Positions 54,065 to 62,312 are shown, counted from the first letter of the stretch. The stretch is DNA of 64,000 nt from Planctomycetaceae bacterium (GCA_021732845.1 JAKFUF010000001.1:62001-126000); one strand, 5' to 3'. Numbers and translations are program-made. Notes: generated by a model not told the origin, from the sequence alone.

Positions 54065-55496
54065 GTTCAGCAAATCTCAAACAGGGTTTCATCATGGCGT
54101 GACTCATCTTATGCTTCCTGAATCCTCAATTTCGAGGGGGGAGGCGAGCCATGCCAGGGAAGGCATCGAAGGTCACGATCACTGAAAAGCAGCAGGTTGT
54201 CCTGGAGGAGCTGAGCCGGTCGCGGACGTTGTCCAGGGTGGTTGTCCAGCGGGCCATGATCGTGCTGCTGGCGTTTCAGGGGCTGCTGAACGAGGAGATC
54301 GCGCCGCAGGTTGGGATCAACCGGCAGCAGGTCGGTGTCTGGCGGCAGCGGTGGCATGACGCCTGGGACGCGCTGTGCGTGTGGGAATGCTCCGAGCCCC
54401 GGAGGCTGCGCGGGGCGATCCTGGAAATCTTCAAGGATGCACCGGGACGGGGGTCTCCCGGCAAGTTCACCGCCGAGCAGGTGGCCCAGATCGTGGCCGT
54501 GGCCTGCGAATCGCCCGAACTGTCCGGCCGTCCGATCACCAAGTGGACGCACCGGGAGCTGCGGGATGAAGTCATCAAGCGAAAGATCGTGCCGTCGATC
54601 TCCGTCGCCCAGATTGGGCGCTACCTGAGGCAGGCTGCGGTGCAGCCGCACCGCACCAAGATCTGGCTGACGACGACGGAGAAGGATCCGGAGAAGTTCC
54701 AGCGTGAGGTCGAGGCTGTGTGCCAGACCTACCTGGAGGCTCCGGCGCTGTCCGCGGCCGATGGAACCCACACGGTGAGCGTGGATGAAAAGACCAGCAT
54801 TCAGGCGCTGGAACGGACTGCGCCCGAGAAGCCGACACAGCCGGGCAGCGTTGCCAAGCAGGAGCACGAATACAAGCGTCACGGCACGACCACGCTGACG
54901 GCGGGGCTGGACATCGTGACCGGCGAGATCGTTTCGCCTACGCTGGAAGGCACGCGCACCGAGGAGCAGTTCGTCGCCCACATCGAGCGGACGGTGAACA
55001 CAGACCCCGAGGCGAACTGGGTGTTTGTCGTCGACAGGCTCAACACGCATGTCTCGGAGAGTCTCGCCATGTGGGTGGCCAAGCAATGCGGCCTGGAGTT
55101 GGATCTGGGAAAAAAAGTGAATTCGGCATCCTGAAATCCATGGCCACCCGGATGGAGTTCCTGGCGGATCTGAGCCACCGCATCCGCTTCGTTTATGTCC
55201 CGAAGCACAGCTCGTGGCTCAACCAGATTGAGATCGTTTTCGGCGTGGTCCAGAAGAAATGCCTGCGTGGGGGCAGCTTCACCTCGGTTGCCGATCTGGA
55301 GTCAAAACTTTCGCAGTTCATCACCTATTACAATGGCACAATGGCGCATCCGTTCAACTGGACCTACACTGGAAAGCCACTGCAAAAGGCTCACCGCGCC
55401 AAGTTCATCCCCCCGCACCGACATCCCAAACCGGGTAACAGACGCACAGTTGGCGAAACATCGGCTCCAAGATCGATTGTTTGAGATTTGTTGAAC
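54065..55496 (+). mobile_element. IS630-family element with TA duplication
   Basis: Terminal repeats: left GTTCAGCAAATCTCAAACA (54065-54083) and right TGTTTGAGATTTGTTGAAC (55478-55496), 19 bases with one mismatch. TA lies on both sides (54063-54064 and 55497-55498), the TA target duplication of the IS630/Tc1 group. Total 1432 bases. It sits inside the IS1380 transposase gene and removing it with one TA restores that frame. Confidence 0.92.
54151..55484 (+). CDS. IS630-family transposase, made by -1 frameshift
   Basis: First frame: ATG at 54151 to TGA at 55134, with the helix-turn-helix part TLSRVVVQRAMIVLLAFQGL and the first two catalytic acids (VSVDEKTSIQALE and FVVDRLNTHVSESLAM). Second frame, read from about 55111 to 55484, holds FVYVPKHSSWLNQIEIVFGV with the catalytic Glu. 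The two meet at a run of seven A (GGGAAAAAAAGTG, 55110-55116), a classic -1 slippage site, giving a DDE protein of about 440 residues. The frame change is likely programmed, as in other IS630 elements. The coding part lies within the complete element described separately. Confidence 0.85.
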
Positions 55497-55627
55497 TAGT
55501 CACGCATTCGGTCGTGCGGATCCTGCGGCAGCAGGTGTTCCAGATTCTGGCGGGTTACCCCGACGGCAATGACGCGCAGCTGCTGCGGGACGACCCGCTG
55601 TTCAAGACGATTGCCGGCGTCGACCCG

Positions 55628-55905
55628 CGCGAGGACTGCGCATGGAAGAAGTTCTCGATGTGTACGCACGGCCATACGATGCCTTGTACCCCGTGCTGTG
55701 CATGGATGAACAACCAATCCAGCTGCTGAAAGAGACACGATCACCGATCGCCGGTACAAAGCGCCATGCACGTCGCGTGGACTATGAGTATGAGCGGGCG
55801 GGGACGGCGAGCATTTTCATGTTCTGCGAACCACTCTCTGGATGGCGGCAAGTGTCAGTCCGCGCGCGACGGACGAAGGTGGACTGGGCGCAGGAGGTCG
55901 CCGAA
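55628..55905 (+). pseudogene. Fragment of a second IS630-type transposase
   Basis: Reads MEEVLDVYARPYDALYPVLC, DEQPIQLLKETRSPIAG, RRVDYEYERAGTASIFMFCE and WRQVSVRARRTKVDWAQEVA. This is the central DDE part of an IS630 transposase different from the one at 54151. Both its ends are cut: the IS1380 fragment on the left and a short ISAzo13 piece on the right. Confidence 0.8.
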
Positions 55906-55953
55906 TTCCTGCTTGAAAAGATACTTGTTCGCCGCGTTGCTGCCGCCGCAGTC
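55906..55953 (-). repeat. 48-base ISAzo13-type piece, inverted copy of 59055-59103
   Basis: CCTGCTTGAAAAGATAC...TTGCTGCCGCCGCAGTCG matches the reverse complement of 59055-59103 with about three mismatches. On the minus strand it reads DCGGSNAANKYLFKQE, as in the ISAzo13 relic (DCGGSNAANRYLFKQD). Confidence 0.75.
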
Positions 55954-56612
55954 GTTTGAGTATGTCCCGGCCCGGCTGCATGCGCTCAAAAGCCGGGAGG
56001 GAAAGGTGCAGGAGTCTGCCACCGGCCTGTATCCCCACGCCGGGTTCTTGAGCATGTTTCATTACCTGCGGCGCTATCCTTCGACGGAGACCAATCGGAA
56101 CCGGCTGCGGGCGAGAATGTTCTACCAGCACTTCTTGGGCGTCGATGTCATGCAGCTCGCACCTCGGGCAACCGACGCCTCCGCGGTGGCGGCCAAGTAC
56201 AGGATCCCCACGATGGAGGCCGCGGACTGCGTGGTCTGCCACAGGACGATTGACCCCGTCGCGGGTGTGTTTCAGGATTTCAACTTCGAAGGTGCCGTCG
56301 GACCCCGCAAGGCTGGCTGGCACACGGACATGTTTGAAGCCGGCTTCGAGGGCGAGACGATGCCCGCCGCCGAGCGCTGGCGGGCACCACAATGGCTGGC
56401 CGAACGCGCAGTCCGGGACCCCCGTTTTCCGCCCGCCATGGTGGAGCATGTCTACCACATCCTCTTCGGCCGGAAGGTTCTGCAGCCCCGGACGACATCG
56501 AAGATCCGCTGTTCGGGGCGCGGCGACGCGGATTTTTAGCCCAGCGGAAACTGATTGAAGATGTCGCCCGCCGCTTCGCCGAGTCAAACTTCAATCTCAA
56601 GGTGGCCATTAA
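55954..56612 (+). pseudogene. Planctomycete cytochrome-type (DUF1588/DUF1592-like) relic, 5' part
   Basis: Reads YVPARLHALKSREGKVQESA, AGFLSMFHYLRRYPSTETNR, RLRARMFYQHFLGVDVMQLA and DCVVCHRTIDPVAGVFQDFN with a haem-type CxxCH (CVVCH). One frameshift near 56490 leads to PDDIEDPLFGARRRGFLAQR and RRFAESNFNLKVAI. There the gene is cut by an IS1380 copy, and it continues after that copy at 58418. N-terminal part is missing. Similar planctomycete proteins carry several such domains, so this is the C-terminal region of a larger gene. Confidence 0.8.
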
Positions 56613-58413
56613 CCCGCATTGCGCACCGCTGTTTTAGCCGAAGTTATGGTCTGTGTGGAGATCGGGGCGGATTGGCGGGTTTTCCTTCAGGGACTGAAGC
56701 CGGCCGCCGGTGATGGCCGCGCATGGGGATCTGGTGGCTCAAATTCCCGATTTTGACCCCTGGCGTCGCAGGCCGTCGCCAGGGACCGCCGCGAATGCGG
56801 CCGGGCGGAATCGTGGTCGTTTATTTGAGCGAAAGGCCCGGCGCGTGCGGCGGATCAGCTGTTCCCCGGGCCGCCAGCAGGAACTCGCGCTGCAGAGCCG
56901 CGCGAACCTCGCAGGCAAACTGGCTGACGGCTGCGCAGACACGCTGGAACACACCCTGGAAGGTCCAGGACGACGAGAGGCGAAACCAGATTCTGCGGAC
57001 GCTGGTCTCCACCAGCGCGCCCACCTTGAACAGCCGCGCCTGGGGCGGTGGGCAGTTCGGCCTTCGCAATCTCCGGCACCGCCGCGCAGGCCTCCCGGAA
57101 CAGCACCCAGAGGGCGTAGCCCAGAACATGAATCAGCAGCTTCTGGGCGTTGTTCAGGAACCGGCAGCTGGAGAGCCGGTCGATCCCCAGCCCCTGTTTC
57201 AGCTCCCCAATCGAACGTTCGGGAACATCGCCACGGCGGCAGTAGAAGTCTTCGTACACGGCGCGCGCATCCTCGGTCATGTTTGTCACCACAAAGCGGC
57301 GGTTGGCCTCCTTGGTCTGCGTGGTTTCCAGTTTGGCGATGACCCGCCGTGGCCTGGTCCACGTTCCGGCCTGATAGTCGTTGAAGTCCAGAAAATCGCG
57401 GTACGGCTCACCGTAGGCCCATGTCACGATGGCGACGCGGTGCATTCCGGCCTTCGTGCGGCGTTTCAGCACTTCATTGGCGGAATATCCCAGGGCATAG
57501 GTGAGGCCGGCCTGCTCGCAGTATTCGTACACCTGCGGTCCGCCCACGCCACAGTCTCCGCGAACGAGGATCGGGACCTCCGGCCAGACGCCCCGCAGGT
57601 GTTCGACGATCTCCCGCAGGATGTCCGCAACACCGTACGCTGCGCCGGCGTTTCCCGCCCGGAGCCACGCGGCCAGCGGCATGCCGCTTTGGCCCTCGAA
57701 AACCAGCACGGGGAAGTACTGGTTCTGATCGTAGTGTCCGTGCCACAGCGTGAGCTGCTGGCGGCCATGTGCGGGGTCGTCGGTGGGGTCGACATCGAGA
57801 ATGATCTGTTCGGGACGGACCCGCCGCGTGCGGATGTACAAATCAACCAGATATTTGTTCATTTGAACCAGGCGGTCGATCTGCGCCTGACGCTGCTCGA
57901 AGATCACGGGGCGGTCCTCCAGCGGCAGCTCACCGTCACGCCGCGTGTAGGCGTTCAGAAAGCGGTTGCAGGTGGATCCGCTGGCCAGGGGCGACTCCGG
58001 ATCGGGGGAGACGCCGGCCAGTGTCTGGAACAGCGGATCATTCCGCAGCCACTGGGCGTCATTGCCGTCGAAGTATCCGCCCAGCGCCTGGTACACGCGT
58101 TGGGTCAGCAGCTGCTCGACGGTGTGCGTGATCAGGTCCTGGTCGCGCGGGTCGGGGAAGCATTTCGCCGCGCCCGCCAGCACACCCAGTTCCAGGTCCA
58201 GTTTGCGGACCGCCAGCAGCCCCGCATCCGTGACCACCTGGCCGCCCTCGAAGTCCACCGTGACCTGCTGCTTCTCCACTTCAAACAGCGCCTGCTGCGA
58301 CATACACTCTGTCGTTGACATCTGAGCCTCCTGCGGACATCCAAGTATCCTTTTGACAACTACTTAGATGCTCAGGAGGCTCTTTTATTCCAAAAAACCG
58401 TGCGCAATCCGGG
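56613..58413 (-). mobile_element. Complete IS1380 element with TTAA duplication
   Basis: Ends CCCGCATTGCGCACCG (from 56613) and CCGTGCGCAATCCGGG (to 58413) are inverted repeats with a mismatch or two. TTAA flanks both sides (56609-56612 and 58414-58417), a 4-base target duplication as expected for IS1380. Length 1801 bases. It lies precisely inside the cytochrome-type relic, whose frame is restored (VAIKVLIGSDFYQADG) when it is removed with one TTAA. Confidence 0.9.
56855..58321 (-). CDS. IS1380-family transposase
   Basis: 488 residues, start ATG at 58321 region (MSTTECMSQQALFEVEKQQV). Family landmarks: VDFEGGQVVTDAGLLAVRKL, PDPRDQDLITHTVEQLLTQR, YFDGNDAQWLRNDPLFQTLA, EQIILDVDPTDDPAHGRQQL with the first acids, and VPILVRGDCGVGGPQVYEYC with another. 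The C-terminal part has SIGELKQGLGIDRLSSCRFL with the catalytic Glu. The last 45 residues (APGAAVQGGRAGGDQRPQNL onward) look unlike IS1380 and may be a frameshifted tail. Close kin of the broken copy at 53783. Probably still active or recently so, given the clean target duplication. Confidence 0.9.
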   Translation of the reverse strand: MSTTECMSQQALFEVEKQQVTVDFEGGQVVTDAGLLAVRKLDLELGVLAGAAKCFPDPRDQDLITHTVEQLLTQRVYQALGGYFDGNDAQWLRNDPLFQTLAGVSPDPESPLASGSTCNRFLNAYTRRDGELPLEDRPVIFEQRQAQIDRLVQMNKYLVDLYIRTRRVRPEQIILDVDPTDDPAHGRQQLTLWHGHYDQNQYFPVLVFEGQSGMPLAAWLRAGNAGAAYGVADILREIVEHLRGVWPEVPILVRGDCGVGGPQVYEYCEQAGLTYALGYSANEVLKRRTKAGMHRVAIVTWAYGEPYRDFLDFNDYQAGTWTRPRRVIAKLETTQTKEANRRFVVTNMTEDARAVYEDFYCRRGDVPERSIGELKQGLGIDRLSSCRFLNNAQKLLIHVLGYALWVLFREACAAVPEIAKAELPTAPGAAVQGGRAGGDQRPQNLVSPLVVLDLPGCVPACLRSRQPVCLRGSRGSAARVPAGGPGNS

Positions 58414-58417
58414 TTAA

Positions 58418-58508
58418 GGTGCTCATCGGCTCGGACTTCTACCAGGCCGACGGCCTGGCAACGGTCGCTGCACAGCCGCACCGGCAGGCGGAACTCGACG
58501 ACGTGGGA
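58418..58508 (+). pseudogene. Cytochrome-type relic, 3' part after the IS1380 copy
   Basis: Continues the frame from 56612 as KVLIGSDFYQADGLATVAAQ, PHRQAELDDVG, then gives way to ISAzo13-type sequence. DFY.ADGL is a landmark of the DUF1592-type C-terminal region. Confidence 0.7.
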
Positions 58509-59225
58509 ATTGCCGGGCGTGCGCACCGCCGGCGATCCGGACGACGAGTAGACGCTGTTCACGGACCTGTCGCCGCGAACGCTGGCGGAGAAGGTCACGG
58601 ACATGGGCACGCGGGTGTCGCCCCACACCGTCACGGCGTGGCTCGACGACCTGGGCATGGGTCTGCACAAGATCCAGAAGGCGATGGCGGGCGGGGAATA
58701 CCCGACCGCGACGCGCAGTTTCAACGCATCCAGGAGCTGATGAACCTCTACTGGAACGGCGGGAATCCGGTGTATTCCATCGACACGAAGGCCAAGGAAC
58801 ACCTCGGGTTCCTGTACCGCGCGGGGCGTGTCCGGTCGGAATCGCCGCTGCTGGCGTTCGATCATGAATTCTCCACCCGGGCGACGGGCGTGGTGATTTC
58901 CCACGGGCTCTATGATGTCTTTGAGAACCACGGGCACATCAACCTGGGTCTGAGCCACGACACGACGGCGTTCGCCTGTGACAGTTTCCGCTGGTACTGG
59001 AACGAGATCGGCCGGAAGGCATATCCCAAGGCCACCTCGATCCTGTGGCTGTGCGACTGCGGCGGCAGCAACGCGGCGAACAGATATCTTTTCAAGCAGG
59101 ATCTGCAGGACCTTGTGAACGACATCGGAATCGAGATCCGCGTGGCTCACTATCCCCGCTACTGCTCGACCCGCACAGGCCAGCATTGGCATCAAGATGC
59201 TCGGTTTGTCTGCAGACTCCCCTGA
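58505..59225 (+). pseudogene. ISAzo13-family transposase relic
   Basis: First part, in one frame: ELPGVRTAGDPDDE, a TAG, then LFTDLSPRTLAEKVTDMG and VSPHTVTAWLDDLGMGLHKI. After a frameshift near 58690: AQFQRIQELMNLYWNGGNPV, SIDTKAKEHLGFLYRAGRVR, DVFENHGHINLGLSHDTTAF and LCDCGGSNAANRYLFKQDLQ, ending at HYPRYCS. These are the hallmarks of ISAzo13 transposases. The N- and C-terminal parts are missing. Confidence 0.82.
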
Positions 59226-59503
59226 CTCAGTCATCGTTTATCGCAAGGTTATTAATATTGATCGAAATTGACTTGAGCCGCGCCGTCAAATCGATCCTTG
59301 ATTTGTCAAACCTGCAACGGGGATGCCTTCCGCACTTGAGACGCGAGGAGCTGTAATCTGTCGCAAACGTCGATGGGTCATGTTCTTACGAAGTATCTCG
59401 TCGTCGTAATATTGCGCGGCACAGTCGTTGCTATAATATCTATAAATTTGTCCGAGCCATCGCTGGGACGACTCAACATGGACAACCCAACAGGTACAAA
59501 ATC
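59226..59503 (+). promoter_or_regulatory. AT-rich leader with a TATAAT box
   Basis: 278 bases, AT-rich for the window, ending in TTGCTATAATATCTATAAATTT (TATAAT at 59432-59437), about 70 bases before the Gly/Tyr-rich gene. No good -35 is visible. Probably its promoter. Confidence 0.45.
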
Positions 59504-59824
59504 ATGCGAAGATTCTTACTGTTGATGGCCGTTGTCAGTGGCCTGGCATGGGCCGGGACGGCCGCGAACGCTCAGGGGTACGGTGGTCATCATCATCATG
59601 GAGGATACGGCGGCGGTTATGGTAGCAGCTATGGACACGGCGGGGGTCACGGCTACGGAAACAGTTACGGTGGCTACGGTGGTTACCGAGGCGGTTACGG
59701 GAGTAGCTACGGCGGCGGCTACGGCAGCTATGGTGGCGGATACGGCGGTGGCGGGTATGGCGGTGGCGGGTATGGCGGCGGCGGGTATGGCGTCGGATAC
59801 TACCGCGGAGGATGTGGGTGGTAA
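59504..59824 (+). CDS. Small secreted Gly/Tyr/His-rich protein
   Basis: 106 residues from ATG at 59504. Signal peptide MRRFLLLMAVVSGLAWAGTA with cleavage near ANAQ, then a repeat-rich mature part of about 80 residues. It begins with GYGGHHHHGG, continues with GGY and GYG units (for instance GGYGGGGYGGGGYGGGGYG) and ends with RGGCGW. Such sequences are disordered and sticky; His4 and many Tyr could bind metal or support cell-surface assembly. No family function is known. Its own terminator and promoter suggest a single-gene unit upstream of the third metal locus. Confidence 0.75.
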   Translation: MRRFLLLMAVVSGLAWAGTAANAQGYGGHHHHGGYGGGYGSSYGHGGGHGYGNSYGGYGGYRGGYGSSYGGGYGSYGGGYGGGGYGGGGYGGGGYGVGYYRGGCGW

Positions 59825-59845
59825 CCATAGAAGCGGTGCAGCACG

Positions 59846-59884
59846 AACGGTCCTGCGGCGATCTTGCCCCGGGACCGTTTTCCA
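59846..59884 (+). terminator. Rho-independent terminator
   Basis: AACGGTCC (59846-59853) pairs perfectly with GGACCGTT (59872-59879) and is followed by TTTCC. It sits 22 bases after the Gly/Tyr-rich gene. Confidence 0.7.
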
Positions 59885-59973
59885 TGCGCAGACTTGGGGC
59901 TCATTTGCAGGGAGCGTCAAGTGAATGCATCCGATCCTTCGTCTCCAAAATTGAAGATCCTTAAGAATTGGGG

Positions 59974-60001
59974 CTGACCAAAATGAAATCGCTGGTATAA
60001 T
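59974..60001 (+). promoter_or_regulatory. Candidate sigma-70-like promoter
   Basis: CTGACC (59974-59979), 16 bases, TATAAT (59996-60001), about 64 bases before the Cys-rich gene. The -10 is perfect, the -35 moderate. Confidence 0.5.
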
Positions 60002-60064
60002 TTCGCCGTTCACGCGACATCACTCACTCTGCATCCCTCACTCTGCCGGATTTCAGACACAGCC

Positions 60065-60586
60065 ATGTTCCGGATCGCACTCACCGCCTTCATGATCTTG
60101 CAGTCGCTCACGGGGATGAACCCGTGTTGCTGTAAGACAGCGCGGTTGGGATTCGTCATGCGGGTGACAACCGGGGTGAAGCACGATGTTCCGTTGTGCT
60201 GTAGCGGTGCAGTGGCCACAGGTTCGCAGGAGCGGTTGGCGGACGGGTCCGACGATAGCCGACAAGTCGTCGGTCAACAAATCGACATGGTACAAAACGA
60301 CGGGCAGGAAGCAGGCGGCGTGGTGCCGGTTTCACGGTCACCCGTGCCGCGAGAGCGTTGCAAATGTGAAAAACTCCAATGCAATGCGGTGCCGTCGCCA
60401 GAACCTAGTTCCATCGTTCAGTCGCAAAGTTCGTGGCTGGATGAATTGGTGCTGAGCCTGGCCGCGACCGAGTTCTTGGTAGAGGTACCTTGTACCTCCC
60501 AGATGGCGGTGCATCCCGATGGGACGCTGCCCGCGACACGTTCGGGTCGAGAGATCCGCGTCGCGCTAAATTCTTGGCAGTGCTAA
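60065..60586 (+). CDS. Small secreted Cys-rich protein heading a metal-efflux locus
   Basis: 173 residues from ATG at 60065. Signal-like N-terminus (MFRIALTAFMILQSLTGMNP) and then CCCKT, LCCSG and, further on, RCKCEKLQCNAV. The rest has no recognised domain. It occupies the same place as the genes at 930-1442 and 7654-8091: a short exported Cys or His-rich protein just ahead of metal-efflux genes. Probable metal-binding or sensing role, inferred from composition and context. Confidence 0.6.
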   Translation: MFRIALTAFMILQSLTGMNPCCCKTARLGFVMRVTTGVKHDVPLCCSGAVATGSQERLADGSDDSRQVVGQQIDMVQNDGQEAGGVVPVSRSPVPRERCKCEKLQCNAVPSPEPSSIVQSQSSWLDELVLSLAATEFLVEVPCTSQMAVHPDGTLPATRSGREIRVALNSWQC

Positions 60587-60857
60587 CTGCCGTTTCTCGT
60601 CAGGTCTGAGCAGTGAGTCTCGGTTCCAACCGATCTCCGTTCGCCTGATCCTGTGCGTTCCAAAGAGATGCCGTCACGCTGCGGTTGGCTGACCTGCCCT
60701 CCCTGGTTTGCCCGTCCTGCGGATGCTGCGCTGCCTCACCCGCGCTTCGCCGCTGAGTGTTCCTGATTCGCGCCATGGCGTCGCCGTGCGCCGCGGGTTC
60801 CGTGACTGACAATGCTTCGAGAATCGGCACCGCTTTGCGGGCCGGAAAGGATCAATC

Positions 60858-61736
60858 ATGAATTCTCCCAAGACTTGGATCGCCGCTGGCATGGCCATGA
60901 GCGTCGTCGCGTTCATTGGCGGCTGCGGAGATCGCGGTGCCGGTTCGATACCTGCATCCCACGAATCTGCCGCCTCGACGGCCCCACCTCCGCCGGCAGC
61001 CAGTCCGTCACTGGCGGTGAATGCCGAAGAGCACGGTCACAAAGCCGGGGCTCACGGCGGCATCATGATTTCACTGGGACGCGACAGCTACCACGCGGAG
61101 GCCGTGTTCGAGAAGGGCGGCCTGCTGCGAATCTACACGCTCGGCAAGGACGAATCGCGGGTGATTGATGTCGACAAGCAGACGCTCAAGGGGTTCGTGA
61201 AGGCGGAAGGGGACACCGACGCCCAACAGTTCACGCTGGCTGCCGAGCCACAGGACGGGGACGCCGAGGGGCGGACATCGCAGTTTGTGGGCACGCTGCC
61301 GAAGGGGCTGTGGGGCCTGAGTCTGGATGTGACCATCCCCAACATCGTGATCTCCGGCGAGCGGTTCCGGCTGGGCTTCAAATCCAAGCCGGCGGAGCAC
61401 GACGAGGGGATGCCCGGCAAGGTTTCTGACGATGCAGAACGCCAGCTCTACCTGACACCCGGCGGGAAGTACACGGCGGAAGACATTAAGGCCAATGGCA
61501 ATGTCACCGCGACGGTCAAGTTCAAGGGGCTCAAATCGTCACATGACATGTCCCCGAAACTGGGTGACAAGATTTGCCCGATCACAAAAACCAAGGCCAA
61601 TCCAGACTTCACCTGGATCGTCGGCGGGAAGAGCTACGAGTTCTGCTGCCCGCCCTGTGTGGATGAGTTCGTCAAGATGGCCAAATCCATGCCGGACGAG
61701 ATCAAGCCGCCGGAAGATTTTGTCAAACGCCAATAG
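60858..61736 (+). CDS. Metal-binding lipoprotein with TRASH-like C-terminus
   Basis: 292 residues from ATG at 60858. Lipoprotein signal ending FIGGC, then a linker and a His motif (HGHKAGAHGG). The middle domain (GRDSYHAEAVFEKGG, RTSQFVGTLPKGLWGLS) resembles the lipoprotein at 2006-2524. The C-terminus adds a TRASH/YHS-type module: GDKICPITKTKANPDFTWIV followed by YEFCCPPCVDEFVKMAKSMP, with CPIT and CCPPC supplying the metal ligands. Probably binds Cu, Ag or Zn at the membrane and hands it to the efflux adaptor downstream. Family function is inferred. Confidence 0.75.
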   Translation: MNSPKTWIAAGMAMSVVAFIGGCGDRGAGSIPASHESAASTAPPPPAASPSLAVNAEEHGHKAGAHGGIMISLGRDSYHAEAVFEKGGLLRIYTLGKDESRVIDVDKQTLKGFVKAEGDTDAQQFTLAAEPQDGDAEGRTSQFVGTLPKGLWGLSLDVTIPNIVISGERFRLGFKSKPAEHDEGMPGKVSDDAERQLYLTPGGKYTAEDIKANGNVTATVKFKGLKSSHDMSPKLGDKICPITKTKANPDFTWIVGGKSYEFCCPPCVDEFVKMAKSMPDEIKPPEDFVKRQ

Positions 61737-61784
61737 CCTGGGCCGGACCGAAGTCCCGTTCATCTCCCATCAGAATGGAATCCA

Positions 61785-62156
61785 ATGAGTCCTCAATTGC
61801 TGTCCACCGCAGCCATCGCCCTGTTTGCCCTGTGCCTCGCCGGCTGTGGCTCGCCCCAGAACAGTGCTCCGTCCACAGCGGCACAAGAGCACGCCGAACA
61901 CGAGGGCACCGCAGAGCGGCAGGCGAATTTCGCAAAGCTCAGCGATGAAGACCGCTCCCTGGCAGAAGCTCAGGGGTACTGCGCCGTGACCTCTGACCCA
62001 CTGGGTTCGATGGGACCGCCGCTCAAGCTGACCCTCAAGGATCAGCCAGTCTTTTTGTGCTGCAAAGGCTGCGTGAACAAGGCCCGTTCGAATCCCGACA
62101 ATACCCTCGCCAAGGTCGAGCAGCTCAAGGCGAAGGTGAAAGTGGAAGGCCACTAA
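61785..62156 (+). CDS. Small lipoprotein with TRASH/YHS-like metal-binding module
   Basis: 123 residues from ATG at 61785, 48 bases after the previous gene. Lipoprotein signal ending CLAGC, a short linker with HAEHEG, then the module YCAVTSDPLGSMGPPLKLTL and PVFLCCKGCVNKARSNPD. This is the same CxVT...PLGSMG...CCxGC module that ends the CusB-type adaptor at 25035, here free and membrane-anchored. It probably binds soft metals as part of the efflux locus. Confidence 0.75.
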   Translation: MSPQLLSTAAIALFALCLAGCGSPQNSAPSTAAQEHAEHEGTAERQANFAKLSDEDRSLAEAQGYCAVTSDPLGSMGPPLKLTLKDQPVFLCCKGCVNKARSNPDNTLAKVEQLKAKVKVEGH

Positions 62157-62189
62157 ACCTCGTTCGTGACGAAAAGCGGAATTTCGCCA

Positions 62190-62312
62190 CAGAGGACACA
62201 GAGTTCACAGAGTCTGAGGGGCAGATCATCCGCGGAAAGATGCAACAGGTGGAATGCCAATCCGCGCCGCGCTGAGACTCCTTTTCTCCTCTGTGAATCT
62301 CTGTGGTGATTT
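62190..62312. repeat. Inverted repeat of the CACAGAG type
   Basis: CCACAGAGGACACAGAGTTC (from 62190) and CTCTGTGAATCTCTGTGG (about 62295-62312) are inverted relatives of one another; the left arm has an extra GACACAG. They flank a spacer of about 80 bases between genes. ACAGAG/CTCTGTG repeats of this kind are widespread intergenic dispersed repeats. Confidence 0.6.

Larger units (their letters stand above)
53783..55630 (+). mobile_element. IS1380 copy, 3' part missing, split by an IS630 element
   Basis: Left end CCTGAATTGCGCACCG at 53783, preceded by TTAA (53779-53782), matches the ends of the intact copy at 56613. Transposase reading starts at GTG 53879 (GGGAGG upstream) and runs through RQLELFEVGAQQVTMSFEGG to PDPRSQSL at 54064. 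It is cut by the IS630 element and continues without loss of frame at 55499 (VTHSVVRILRQQVFQILAGY, LRDDPLFKTIAGVDP). About 55630 it stops against a second IS630 fragment, so the right two thirds of the transposase and the right end are gone. Confidence 0.88.

Noticed and set aside
59580-59820. Short tandem repeats that could be taken for a CRISPR array
   Set aside because: The repeats are in-frame GGY/GYG codons of a signal-peptide protein; there are no unique spacers of constant length.
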